Assembly (NCBI GenBank): GCA_027578815.1
Contig: JANBTH010000207.1
Coordinates: 1-26,765, forward strand
Source: Coemansia sp. RSA 1804
Lineage: Eukaryota; Kickxellomycota; Kickxellomycetes; Kickxellales; Kickxellaceae
Direction: 5' to 3'
Length of the DNA: 26,765 nucleotides
The notes beneath the pieces were generated by a model, which saw only the letters and a list, made by a program, of their open reading frames with translations, had not been told where the DNA came from and did not search any database. Shown piece by piece: positions 1 to 9,293 of this stretch. How positions within the stretch are numbered: position 1 is the first letter of the stretch; each line of letters begins with the position of its first letter. A program made the position numbers and the translations under genes.

Positions 1-321
1 TCCAAGCTGATCATCATGGATGAGGCCACCGCGTCGGTTGACTTCGATACCGACGACCGGATCCAGCGCACGATCCGTGGGCCCGAGTTCGCCGACTCCA
101 CGCTTTTCTGCATTGCGCACCGTCTGCGCACCGTCATTGACTACGACAAGGTGCTTGTTCTCGATAAGGGCAATGTTGCAGAGTTTGACACCCCGAGCAA
201 TCTGCTGAAGAACGACGGTGGTATCTTTAGGAGCATGTGCGAGAAGTCTGGCGAGTACGAGTATCTCCTCGCTGCTGCCAACAACAACAGCCACCACCAC
301 CCCCACAAGGAAGAAAAGTAG
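1..321 (+). CDS. ABC transporter, ABCC/MRP type, C-terminal end of NBD2 (5' truncated by window)
   Basis: The frame is open from base 1 and ends in TAG at 319-321, so only the last 106 codons are present; the rest lies outside the window. The first residues are the Walker B strand and D-loop (LIIMDEATASVD), with both the Mg-binding Asp and the catalytic Glu. They are followed by the H-loop (CIAHRL) and the usual ABCC NBD2 ending (VLDKGNVAEFDTP). The protein ends in an Asn/His-rich tail (NNNSHHHPHKEEK). About 71 of 92 aligned residues match the end of the ABCC protein at 2065-7554 by eye, so the two genes are tandem paralogues in the same direction. ABCC proteins export or sequester glutathione conjugates and organic anions across vacuolar or plasma membranes; the substrate cannot be told from this fragment. 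Family certainty is high. Confidence 0.93.
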   Translation, partial: SKLIIMDEATASVDFDTDDRIQRTIRGPEFADSTLFCIAHRLRTVIDYDKVLVLDKGNVAEFDTPSNLLKNDGGIFRSMCEKSGEYEYLLAAANNNSHHHPHKEEK

Positions 322-2064
322 GAATGAGGATATGGCTGCTGCTGCTGCTGCTGTTGCTTGCAGGACATTGTGAAATCCAGTTACTTTTTTCTTTCTTTCT
401 TATTCGGTTACTTGCGGTGTTTGTTGAATATCAATATCTTTTGCTGGTCGTTAATTGGACAGGATGGACTTGGCTCTGACGATAAAAGTACTGATGCATT
501 TTTGGTCATCTTTTTCACTATTGTAAAATGTTGTAGCTAACTGCAGTAATGGTGAAGGCTGCCTTGTATGAGATGCCCATGTAGTATTATCAAGTGCACA
601 GCTCTTTCCCAATGGTGTATAGTGTTAAATCTCGATCAAATTTCTCATCCAGGCTGATGATGAAATTCTCCCAGTCCTGTAGCATCGCTCCCTACATGTT
701 ATCATCAAGCAGCTAAATGTTAACATTTCGTTGAATATTAACAATCGGCACTTTTTATTGTTTGTCACCCTGGGATAAGCTTATTTGCGATTGTTACTTT
801 TAATAATCTTTTTATCATCTCGGCTTTTGTTGTCCCGAGAGCTACTGGTGACAATTGGATAAAATGAACCGAATCTAACTGTAAAGGAAAGAAGGGATCT
901 AAATAGGGACACCAACGTCTTTGCAAGCTTCCCAAAATCCTCACTCGCCTATCCACCAGCTTTGAGCACTCTGAAAGAAAAAGATAATACGCAAGAGAGC
1001 ACATCTTCATTATCCATATTAAGAAACACAAAAAGAAAAGGACATGGCAGAAAGTGTTTGGTCTAACCGTAATCCTAAACTACAAAGGCAAACGGTAGAA
1101 AGGAAAACTACCCACACAAAACCCCCCACCCACCCAAGCACTACATTTCCTTTTTGGCAATTTATTGGGTTTACAAACAGAATATAATAATAATGAAAGA
1201 ATTACTACAAAAGACAGAAATCCAAATAAACGCTACTATTAATTCCTTTTTAATGGCCTGTAACGGGAAACACATGTTTCTATTGCAAAAAAGGAAAAAA
1301 AAAGATGGAATAGGATAAACTGCACTTTTAGATTTCAGGAAATAAAGGGGAAAAGGGCGGACGAGAAAGCAAATGCTTCCTCCTATTTTCTCCAGGCTTT
1401 TGGTTGACTGTGGATGAAAAAGAAAAGAAGAGGATGATATCCTGCCGGAATTGGACTGTCTTCTCTTTTCCTCATCTTTTTTATTGCATGCATTTTTCAT
1501 TCATTCGTGTTTTATTCATTTACAGTCTTGCATCAGTAAAAGCTTCCCCTGCTTTAAAGAGGCAAGTATCATGAATCGAGTGCGTGTCGATGTGGCAGTG
1601 GATCATAACGATGACGCTAACATTTGCATTTGTAAATGCGTACGCTGAAATATATGCGTGTGGCATATTGCTAAGACCAACAAGATAGCACAACAAGCTT
1701 CAAACAGAAGCCTTCTTGTTGGGTTTCTCCTTTTGGCTGGTTCTTTTTGGCATATATCTTGTCTGCAAATGGGCGCATTCAAGCAGTTTTGCAAGCAAGA
1801 ACGCCAGCAACAAGAAATATACCGTCTTTTTCTTTCACTTGTTTCCACATTAAACAGAGGAAAGCTATACTTTGCACTAAATTAACCTTAAAGAAAAAGC
1901 ATTTCTTGCCTCTGTTCTATTCTCACTGCTGTAGCTTCACCAAAGTCAACCAGAGAAAGAAAGAAAACCGAATCTCCGCGTGCACTTTATAGCAGTCAAG
2001 CTACTAGAAAGTAAAAATCCGCCTAGCATCCAAATATCAAAATATCTAAAAGGAAAGAAGCAAG
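322..2064. other. Intergenic, between tandem ABCC genes
   Basis: This 1.7 kb stretch holds the 3' flank of the truncated ABCC gene and the 5' flank of the complete one. It is AT-rich with frequent stops in all frames. Visible items are a (GCT)n microsatellite at about 335-353 just after the stop, a 10-bp palindrome ATAAGCTTAT near 775, a C-rich patch near 1120-1140, and a small imperfect hairpin at 1691-1721 (CAACAAG/CTTGTTG arms). The short open frames here (largest about 109 codons) show no recognisable domain and have the composition of non-coding AT-rich DNA. I see no RNA gene. Confidence 0.6.
335..353. repeat. (GCT)n microsatellite
   Basis: About six GCT units follow the stop codon of the truncated ABCC gene, in its 3' flank. 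It is an ordinary trinucleotide repeat and a likely length polymorphism. Confidence 0.8.
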
Positions 2065-5000
2065 ATGGCATTCAATATTATCAATCGGCTCAGACCCACG
2101 AGTATACGCTCACGGGCCATAGCTGCAGCAGCAGTTGCAGCGGCTGCAGCGTTGTACTTTGCTGGATTGCTTATAGGCCATGTAGCCGGGTTTGTTCTAG
2201 GCGACCGCATCAAGCATTGCAACCCTGGTGATAAACATGGCTGGGAATGGTGGTCGATGGAAAGCGACTGCTTCCGCGCTGGCTTCTTGTGGCCGGCAAT
2301 AGTGCTGTTGGCATCGACATTGGTGTCCGCTGCTTTGACCCTGTGTCTAGCATTGCCGCCCCTGCAAGCATCCGAGGAAACCGAGGACGATAATAGCGGT
2401 TTTGCAACCGATGGAGGCGCACCACTTGCGCGGTTTGGAGTTGGAATCACAAAGAAACCGTTGCGGCTGCCGGTAGGTCCGGCGGTGTTAATCGACAACC
2501 GAGTGGCAATTGGCGTGTGGATCATTGTCGTATTGGCGATTCAGACGGTGGCGTTTGGCGCATGGTGGGTGGTTGAATGGAGAGATACCCAAGGCAGAAG
2601 TGAGATGAGTCGTCGGCTTCCGAGACTGCTTGCGCAGACAGCAGCGCTCCAGCTGGTGGCATCTGTAGCATGCGTGCGCACACTGGTGCTTAATGGACAA
2701 AGGACATATACGGGACTATTTCCATGGGTATTGCCGGTTCTTTCGCTTGTGGTGTTTGCCGTGTGCTTAGGCGAGGCATACGCGTCTTTCTTTTCTCTTT
2801 GCACCGCAACCGTTCCTATTGCCGGACCACAGGCATCACCACGTTCCAACCTGCTTGTTGCTTCGGTGGTTGTCAGCGCTGTGCTTGTGTTTCTGTTTGC
2901 GTGTCCTCAGCGGAGACCAATCTACATGCGCCCGCGTGTGGACGGTAATGAGGCATTGGTGTATCTAGTTGAAAACAGCGAAAGCACAGGCGAAGAGAAC
3001 AACAATGACGAATCGACACCAATCTCGACTCCAGGGGACACCATGGAACACAATCTGCTTGACTCGCCGGAATCAAGCGCATCGTGGCTCAGCAGAGCGA
3101 CATTCAGCTGGCTCAGCGAGTCGATGCGGTTGGGCGGGACTCGTCGCATGGAATACACCGATTTGTATCGACTGGCAGCGGAGGATAACCCGGTAGCGTG
3201 TTGGCGGCGGTACCAGAGACACCGCAAATCGGACCGCTCGCTTCTCGTGGCTTTGGGTCTGACCCTTGCGCCAGAACTGCTTTTGCAGCTGTCATTCTCG
3301 GTAATCATGTGTGCCGTCCAGTTCTCGGGTCCCTTTTTCTTGCAACGCATCCTGCGCACAATCCAACATCTCAAGCAGCACCGTGACACTGGTGAGACAA
3401 TGCCTCCGGGGGTCACTCGCAGAGCATACCTTGATGCTGTTGGTCTGTTTGTGTTTACCCTGCTAACCTCGCTGCTTGCAAGTCAGGTAATGTGGCTCGG
3501 ACGACATATCGGAATGCGCATCAAGGGTGTTATTATCGCAGAAATGTCGTCCAAGACGCTACGGCGGCGGGACAAGGGGTCGTATGCGCGAGTACCGAAT
3601 AACGGCACCAGCAGCAGCAACAACGAGCAAGAATCACAGCCGCAACTTGCTGCCGACGGAAAGATCATGAACCTGCTTACAGCGGATTTCCAGCGTGTGG
3701 TGGAGGTCTCAACATATCTGGACCGCGTATACGCAATGCCATTGACGCTGGCACTTGGAATGTGGTACATGTATCGTGTACTGGGAGCATCTGCATTATA
3801 CGGAATGTCGGTTGCGGCAGTGTACGTGCCATTGACACGTATAATGTACAAATATTTGACACGGCTGGAAAACGCGACAACGGCACTCAGCGATGACCGC
3901 ATATCGGCGATATCGGAGGTATTGCACGGAATCATGGCGGTCAAGCTGTTTGGATGGGAATCTGGGTTCTCAGCCAGTATTGATCAGAAACGCGAGCAAC
4001 AGCTGCAGTCGCAATGGCGTGTGTATCTGTTCATGACTCTGATCCATTCGATTGCATTGGTGGGTCCTATGCTGATTCTCATTGTGATGTTTGCAGTTTA
4101 TGCTATTGTGCTGGGAAACTCGATGACTGCAGAGATTGCGTTTACGACGATTTCGGTGTTCCAGGTCATACGCCTGGTGCTGGAACGTATGCCCGGGTTC
4201 TTTAGCTGGGCCACTAATGCCACTGTGTCGCTGGGACGGATTGATGCGTATCTGCAGCAACCGCAGGTGCAAGCACTTGAATCGCGGGTTGTCTCGCAAT
4301 CGAGAGAAAGCAGTGTTTTGGGCTTTGAATGCGCTAGTCTCGAGTGGACTGTGGCTCCATTGCCCGTTGCAAAGAGTTCTAATACCAGGAGCAGCAACGC
4401 AACAGCAGCTACCGAGGTATCCGACGATGAGGAAACACCGCTTCTGGACGCACCTGTATTAGCTTCACCAACAACTCCACTGACCAGCAATCCACAGGAG
4501 GATGATCTAGTGAGCTTTTCGCTTGAAAACATCAATGTTCGGTTCCCACTTGGAGGACTATCAATTGTTGCAGGCCCCACGGGGAGCGGAAAATCATCGC
4601 TTCTGTCTGCGCTGGTGGGCGAGATGACGCTAACAAAGGGACGCGTGCTTCTTCCAACCGCTAATCCTTGGGAAATAGTAGCAGAGAATCCAAAGTACAA
4701 GGATATTCTTGCGTTATCAGACGAAGGGCTGGCGATTCGCGATGTTGCGTATGTTGCGCAGGAAGCGTGGCTGCGTAATGCTACAATTCGCGAAAACATT
4801 CTGTTTGGCGAATCGTATAACAGAGAACGCTACGAAGAGGTGCTGCGAGTATGTGCTTTGAAACCGGACCTGCGCATCCTAGTTGCTGGCGATGAGTCCG
4901 AGATTGGCGAACGTGGAATCACACTTTCTGGCGGCCAGAAGCAGCGTGTGGCATTGGCGCGCGCCGTGTACTCGAGCCGTCGTATCCTTCTCATTGATGA

Positions 5001-7554
5001 CTGCTTGTCAGCAGTGGATGCGCACACAGGAAAACACATACTGATGGAGTGTCTGCTAAACAAGTCGCAGCTGATGCAGGGCCGTACATGTATTCTGGTC
5101 ACTCATCATTTGTCGATGTGCTTGCCGTTTGCAAATTACCTGCTTATCATGCACGAGGGCCGAGTAGCGCTGCAGGGAACGCCAAAGGACCTAAAAAGGC
5201 GCGGAATGCTAGAGCGCATTGTAGCCGAACTTGAATCATTCAAGCGCGTTGTCAAGAGTGACGAAAGCAGTGACAATGAGAACGCCGGTGCGGAAAGTGA
5301 GGACGGACGCGGAGAAATCATTAGTCGACGCATCAGAACCAAGGCAGCAGACCCGCCGCCCGTGCACAGTCTAGCAGAATTCTCGCGCAAGAGCGCATCG
5401 ACAGAGAAGAACCTGATGAAGCACATCAACGACAGGAAGTCTGAGGACGAGTACAATGCAGAGAGGATGCAGACAATTGCCGAGCAGCGCAGACTGGATC
5501 CGACGCACAGCATAATGTCGGCGCTGGAGGGCACTCTCACACAGGTGGAGGAGCGCGAAGAAGGACATGTAAAGTTCGAGGTGTGGCAGACGTACTTGTC
5601 GGCATGTGGCAGCGAATCGTTCTGGTTCACCTCGATTCTGATGCTGATTCTCTGGCAGGCGGTTGTTGTGATGCAGGACTACTGGATTCGCGTGTGGGTG
5701 GCGTCGTCTTCGTCGTCTTCAGGCGCAGACACGAACAGCAGCAGTAACAACAATAATGCAGTGCGTGGACTAACAGAAGATGCGGCGCCAATGTACTGGC
5801 TGTCGGTGTATATTGCGATTGGCCTTGTCAGCATAGGTATCCGTGTAATGCTAAAGTACTACACGTTCTCTGGAGCAATCAGCGCATCCCGTACAATTCA
5901 CCGACGTCTGCTGGGCGCCGTAATCCATGCGACACCACGGTTCTTCCACGCAACGCCGTTCGGGCGCATTATAAGTCGGTTTTCGCGCGAGATGCTGTCG
6001 ACAGACGAGACAACAATGGACATGCTTCTGTGGTGGGCGTCGGACATTGTTGCTGTTATCAGTGTGTTCACTATCGTCATGGCAGTGACGCCTGCCTTTA
6101 TCTTTGTTGCAGTGCTTGTAGTGGCAACGTACATGTCAATTGGTTACTATTACCTGAATGCTTCCCGTGAGCTCAAGCGACTCGAGTCCAACAGCATGAC
6201 TCCGCTGCTGTCACTGTTCAGTGAGCTAATTCTGGGCGTGGCAACAATTCGCGCATTCAACACCAAGCACTACTACTTGAAGGAAGCAATCAACCAGATC
6301 AAGGCGCAGAACAGGCCGTTCTACATGGTGTGGTCGGCATTGCGGTGGCTGACCGTGCGTATTGATCTTGCCAGCGCAACCGTTTCGTTCACCTGTGCAT
6401 TGTGCATTATAATGAGTCTCGACTGGATTGATCCGGGATTGGCTGGCTTTGCGCTGATGTACTCGCTGTCGTTCTCGGAGCGGATGATGTACGTTATTCG
6501 CAACTTTAGTGACAACGAACTCAATATGAACGCAATTGAGCGCATCATGCAATACATGGACGTTGCGCAGGAGGCATCGCTGCATTCTAGCACCAGACAC
6601 AGGCCATCGCCTACGTGGCCAGAATCCGGGTCTCTCCACATAAAGAACCTTGTGGTCGAGTACACACCAGGAGTTCCGGTTCTACACAGTATCTCGCTCT
6701 CTGTTGCACATGGCGAAAAGATTGGTATCATGGGTCGCACAGGTGCTGGAAAGAGCAGTCTGGTTATGGCGCTGCTGCGGTCTATCGAGGCCACCAAGGG
6801 CAGAATTGTTTTAGACGGCGTCAATATTGCCAAGATTGGGCTTGAAGACCTGCGTCGTAACGTCACTGTTATTCTGCAGGACCCCGTGCTGTTCAACGGG
6901 ACCATTCGGTTCAATCTGGATCCATTCAACGAGTACCCGGACGAGGTTCTGTGGGATGCCCTACGCCGCACTCACTTGGTGCGTGAGCATAGTTCTCATA
7001 CAATCGGTAACGCAAACACTAACACTAGCGAGACTAGCGACAATGTTGGTGGCGGTGACAGTGTTGATGGTGACGGGCCAATCCTGAAGCGGCTGTCGGG
7101 AATCTTCAACTCCCTCGACGCCGAGATCAAGGAGAACGGAAAGAATCTGTCGGTGGGCCAACGGCAGCTTGTAGCAATGGCGCGGGCGCTTGTCAGGCGG
7201 TCCAATCTGATTATTATGGATGAAGGCACTGCGTCCATCGACTTCCATTGGGACGATCGCCTACAGCAGACCATTCGCGGGCCAGAGTTTGCCAACTCCA
7301 CTCTTCTCTGCATTGCGCACCGTCTGCGCACTATCATTGACTACGACCGCATTCTTGTCCTCGATAAAGGCAATGTTGCAGAGTTTGACACGCCAAAGAG
7401 GCTGCTGGAAAACAGAGGCGGTATTTTCAGAAACATGTGCGAGAACTCTGGCGAATTCGAGCATCTCTATGCTGTGGCCAACCGTAGTCAGTCCACGTCT
7501 GGCGGTGGAGGTAGGGCATCGATGCCCGGTTCCAGTCCAATATCGCCACGGTAA
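2065..7554 (+). CDS. ABC transporter, ABCC/MRP family with TMD0 (YBT1/BPT1/YCF1-like), full length
   Basis: This 1829-residue single-exon protein has the layout TMD0-TMD1-NBD1-TMD2-NBD2. An N-terminal set of about six hydrophobic segments (residues about 17-285) is the TMD0 typical of long ABCC proteins. TMD1 follows at about 400-720. NBD1 has Walker A GPTGSGKS (about 837), signature LSGGQ (about 954) and Walker B LLIDDCLSAVD. The Asp in place of the catalytic Glu there is normal for ABCC NBD1. TMD2 spans about 1185-1490. NBD2 has Walker A GRTGAGKS (about 1556), signature LSVGQ (about 1695) and canonical Walker B IIMDEGTASID. Low-complexity insertions lie before the NBD1 Walker A, in the NBD1-TMD2 linker (Ser/Asp/Glu-rich, likely phosphorylated) and in NBD2 at about 1650-1675. 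The family exports glutathione conjugates, bile acids or metals, often into the vacuole. The substrate is not determinable. The start at 2065 follows an A-rich leader (AGCAAGATGG). Confidence 0.95.
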   Translation: MAFNIINRLRPTSIRSRAIAAAAVAAAAALYFAGLLIGHVAGFVLGDRIKHCNPGDKHGWEWWSMESDCFRAGFLWPAIVLLASTLVSAALTLCLALPPLQASEETEDDNSGFATDGGAPLARFGVGITKKPLRLPVGPAVLIDNRVAIGVWIIVVLAIQTVAFGAWWVVEWRDTQGRSEMSRRLPRLLAQTAALQLVASVACVRTLVLNGQRTYTGLFPWVLPVLSLVVFAVCLGEAYASFFSLCTATVPIAGPQASPRSNLLVASVVVSAVLVFLFACPQRRPIYMRPRVDGNEALVYLVENSESTGEENNNDESTPISTPGDTMEHNLLDSPESSASWLSRATFSWLSESMRLGGTRRMEYTDLYRLAAEDNPVACWRRYQRHRKSDRSLLVALGLTLAPELLLQLSFSVIMCAVQFSGPFFLQRILRTIQHLKQHRDTGETMPPGVTRRAYLDAVGLFVFTLLTSLLASQVMWLGRHIGMRIKGVIIAEMSSKTLRRRDKGSYARVPNNGTSSSNNEQESQPQLAADGKIMNLLTADFQRVVEVSTYLDRVYAMPLTLALGMWYMYRVLGASALYGMSVAAVYVPLTRIMYKYLTRLENATTALSDDRISAISEVLHGIMAVKLFGWESGFSASIDQKREQQLQSQWRVYLFMTLIHSIALVGPMLILIVMFAVYAIVLGNSMTAEIAFTTISVFQVIRLVLERMPGFFSWATNATVSLGRIDAYLQQPQVQALESRVVSQSRESSVLGFECASLEWTVAPLPVAKSSNTRSSNATAATEVSDDEETPLLDAPVLASPTTPLTSNPQEDDLVSFSLENINVRFPLGGLSIVAGPTGSGKSSLLSALVGEMTLTKGRVLLPTANPWEIVAENPKYKDILALSDEGLAIRDVAYVAQEAWLRNATIRENILFGESYNRERYEEVLRVCALKPDLRILVAGDESEIGERGITLSGGQKQRVALARAVYSSRRILLIDDCLSAVDAHTGKHILMECLLNKSQLMQGRTCILVTHHLSMCLPFANYLLIMHEGRVALQGTPKDLKRRGMLERIVAELESFKRVVKSDESSDNENAGAESEDGRGEIISRRIRTKAADPPPVHSLAEFSRKSASTEKNLMKHINDRKSEDEYNAERMQTIAEQRRLDPTHSIMSALEGTLTQVEEREEGHVKFEVWQTYLSACGSESFWFTSILMLILWQAVVVMQDYWIRVWVASSSSSSGADTNSSSNNNNAVRGLTEDAAPMYWLSVYIAIGLVSIGIRVMLKYYTFSGAISASRTIHRRLLGAVIHATPRFFHATPFGRIISRFSREMLSTDETTMDMLLWWASDIVAVISVFTIVMAVTPAFIFVAVLVVATYMSIGYYYLNASRELKRLESNSMTPLLSLFSELILGVATIRAFNTKHYYLKEAINQIKAQNRPFYMVWSALRWLTVRIDLASATVSFTCALCIIMSLDWIDPGLAGFALMYSLSFSERMMYVIRNFSDNELNMNAIERIMQYMDVAQEASLHSSTRHRPSPTWPESGSLHIKNLVVEYTPGVPVLHSISLSVAHGEKIGIMGRTGAGKSSLVMALLRSIEATKGRIVLDGVNIAKIGLEDLRRNVTVILQDPVLFNGTIRFNLDPFNEYPDEVLWDALRRTHLVREHSSHTIGNANTNTSETSDNVGGGDSVDGDGPILKRLSGIFNSLDAEIKENGKNLSVGQRQLVAMARALVRRSNLIIMDEGTASIDFHWDDRLQQTIRGPEFANSTLLCIAHRLRTIIDYDRILVLDKGNVAEFDTPKRLLENRGGIFRNMCENSGEFEHLYAVANRSQSTSGGGGRASMPGSSPISPR

Positions 7555-7812
7555 ATACAACGGATTTAGAATAGGTCTTGTTTGTCAATGAAAAAGTAGT
7601 GCATATTCAATGTATTTTCAGTTATTCCATGCCATATTAGCCATGAAAAGTATGGTGCTATCATTACGAAATACATTTTAATGGCGTTTCTATAAAAAAA
7701 ACAAAGTACAACAAGATATTGTGAATAAATGGTCTTTCAAGAATTCTGTGGTTTCACCTAGTGACGAAATAGCAGATTATTCTTCCGGCAACAACTCGCT
7801 TGATGTCCTCAG
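7555..7812. other. Intergenic between convergent genes
   Basis: This 258-bp AT-rich spacer separates the 3' ends of the ABCC gene (+) and the S1 protease homologue (-). The canonical poly(A) signal noted separately lies in it. Nothing else was recognised. Confidence 0.6.
7724..7729 (+). terminator. Poly(A) signal AATAAA of the ABCC gene
   Basis: A canonical AATAAA hexamer lies 170 bases after the ABCC stop codon in AT-rich DNA, at a plausible distance for 3' end formation. Such hexamers also occur by chance in AT-rich spacers, so transcript data would be needed to confirm use. Confidence 0.4.
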
Positions 7813-8679
7813 TTAGTAATAGTCACTATCGGCGAGACCTGTGACGTTTGCAATAAACTGGATATGATAGTTCACATTGATATCGACGTGGGCAACGCCA
7901 GTAACAGCTCCTTTCGGATTAGTGAAGTACACAATCTGAGACGCAATGCCCGCCAGCTTTGTTTGCCCATTATCATTAACAACAATAGCAGACCCAGCGT
8001 CGCCCAAACTAGCACCAGCCTTGGTGTCTGCAAAATCAAACGAACAGATCTGGGCCTTGTTGCTTGATACGTAGCCATCGATGTACGCGGTGCACTCGTT
8101 CTTGTACCCAACGGACGTGATAGCACCTCTGAGCCAGCCCAGTAGCAAAGTGTCGGTGGGTCCGGTTTTGCCCCACCCAACAGTAAGTACCTGCTGCCGT
8201 GGGTACAGCTCGCCGTTGTATATCTTGACCATGCTGGAGGTGGAGTATAGCGAGAGCACAGGCACCTCGAGCAACGCTATGTCGTACCTGTAATCCAGCG
8301 TGTTGTTGGCGGTGACAAAGTCTGGGTGGATGTGGATGTATGTGCAAGTTGTGTTGGTTTGCTCTAATCGCAATCCGCTTCCGTACCCTACAACCAGCGT
8401 GCTTGGGTCGATTGCTTTGTTGTTGCTGTCCAGGAAACTGTGGGCCGATGTGATGACAAAGTTCGATGAGAGGATTATCCCTCCCGCCTGACTGGCGCCT
8501 GTGCTGCTACCTGCGGTGCTGCTTTTTGATTTTATCCCAATAAACGCCGCGTACTCGGTCATTCCCTTTGGTATCAACATTCCATCGTATATTCGCTTTT
8601 TTCGTCCTCGCTCCCGTGCTTCAAGTCCTAGAACTGCGCTCATGAATAAAATGCTGGCTAGTAATGCCAATATATGCAT
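7813..8679 (-). CDS. Secreted S1-family serine protease homologue, catalytic Ser replaced by Ala (pseudoprotease)
   Basis: This 288-residue protein has a signal peptide (about residues 1-20), a basic propeptide ending KKR, and a mature-type N-terminus IYDG matching the trypsin IVGG start. Catalytic His80 (ITSAHS) and Asp133 (YRYDIALLE) are present. The serine motif, normally GDSGG, reads GDAGS, with Ala228 encoded by GCT at 7996-7998 on the minus strand. Cysteines of two conserved disulfides (chymotrypsin C42-C58 and C191-C220) are missing in pairs, while the C168-C182 pair is kept. The frame is otherwise intact and of normal length, so this looks like a maintained inactive homologue rather than a decaying gene. 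It sits directly downstream of an intact S1 gene on the same strand (9294-10370). Inactive S1 homologues in other organisms act as binding, decoy or regulatory proteins; the role here is unknown. The fold is certain and inactivity is inferred from the residue change. Confidence 0.9.
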   Translation of the reverse strand: MHILALLASILFMSAVLGLEARERGRKKRIYDGMLIPKGMTEYAAFIGIKSKSSTAGSSTGASQAGGIILSSNFVITSAHSFLDSNNKAIDPSTLVVGYGSGLRLEQTNTTCTYIHIHPDFVTANNTLDYRYDIALLEVPVLSLYSTSSMVKIYNGELYPRQQVLTVGWGKTGPTDTLLLGWLRGAITSVGYKNECTAYIDGYVSSNKAQICSFDFADTKAGASLGDAGSAIVVNDNGQTKLAGIASQIVYFTNPKGAVTGVAHVDINVNYHIQFIANVTGLADSDYY

Positions 8680-8720
8680 TTTTCTTAGATGTTTGTTAAA
8701 ATGTACAAGTTCTTTAATAA

Positions 8721-8730
8721 ATTATAAATA
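8721..8730 (-). promoter_or_regulatory. TATA-like element upstream of the pseudoprotease
   Basis: Read on the minus strand the sequence is TATTTATAAT, about 42-51 bases before the ATG at 8679. The position suits a TATA box with a short leader. The surrounding DNA is AT-rich, so chance occurrence is a serious alternative. Confidence 0.3.
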
Positions 8731-9099
8731 CAAGTTAATATAATAAAGCTAGCAGAATAATAACTGAAAGTTAAAGGAAAAGAAAAAACGAGGGGAAAAC
8801 AAAGTGGAGAATCCCAAATGCCAACATTCCAAAGATAAAAAATATAAAGAAAAAATGATTCCGTGCTTTTACTTCATTGCAAAAAACACACTCACATACA
8901 TACAAGGTTTATGTAGAATAAGAAAATTATAAAGAGATAAACGTGCGACTGATAATAGATGTGTTTTTGGTTATGTATTCTACTAAAGAGATTTCTGAAT
9001 AAAACGCTAGTTCATTTTGTAACGACTGATATTGTTTTTCTTCTCTATACATAATGCTTCAAACCCTTTGACTACATGAAAGAAAATAAAGATTCCTAA

Positions 9100-9107
9100 T
9101 GACGTCA
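9100..9107. promoter_or_regulatory. CRE palindrome TGACGTCA
   Basis: This is a perfect 8-base CRE, the consensus for ATF/CREB-type bZIP factors (in fungi, stress and cAMP-responsive factors such as Atf1 and Sko1). It stands out in AT-rich DNA about 420 bases upstream of the pseudoprotease start. Function is inferred from the motif alone. Confidence 0.35.
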
Positions 9108-9293
9108 GTGTTCATGAAGATTAAACCATATCTTTCGAAAAAAAAGTGTGTAATTGTTTTTCCTCTCTCATTGCTAACAGAAGTTTAAGGGTCGTATTCA
9201 CATAATCAACATTGGGTGATTTCAAAAACATATCAAATACATGGTAAAAAACGTAAAAATAAGTTAGGACTTTTAACATAGCAGTTGCCAGTA

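Larger units (their letters stand above)
8680..9293. other. Intergenic, promoter side of the pseudoprotease gene
   Basis: This very AT-rich 614-bp spacer lies between two same-strand S1 genes. It should hold the promoter of the pseudoprotease (-) and the 3' flank of the active protease (-). It contains a TATA-like stretch at 8721-8730 and a perfect CRE palindrome at 9100-9107, listed separately. No coding or RNA signal was seen. Confidence 0.6.

Noticed and set aside
1171..1500. 109-codon open frame on the minus strand between the ABCC genes
   Set aside because: Low-complexity Phe/Ser/Lys composition typical of AT-rich DNA, no domain or signal, and it lies in a spacer with many stops.
1691..1721. 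Hairpin as a possible transposon end or structured RNA
   Set aside because: Arms are only 7 bases with an imperfect inner stem; no partner repeat or target-site duplication was seen.
1603..1848. 81-codon Cys-rich open frame, minus strand
   Set aside because: It looks like a small secreted Cys-rich protein at first sight, but the hydrophobic stretch is C-terminal, no signal peptide is present, and codon use is not like the neighbouring genes.
322..2064. tRNA or 5S rRNA genes in the spacers
   Set aside because: I looked for T-arm B-box-like sequences (GGTTCGAnTCC) on both strands in all spacers by eye and found none convincing.
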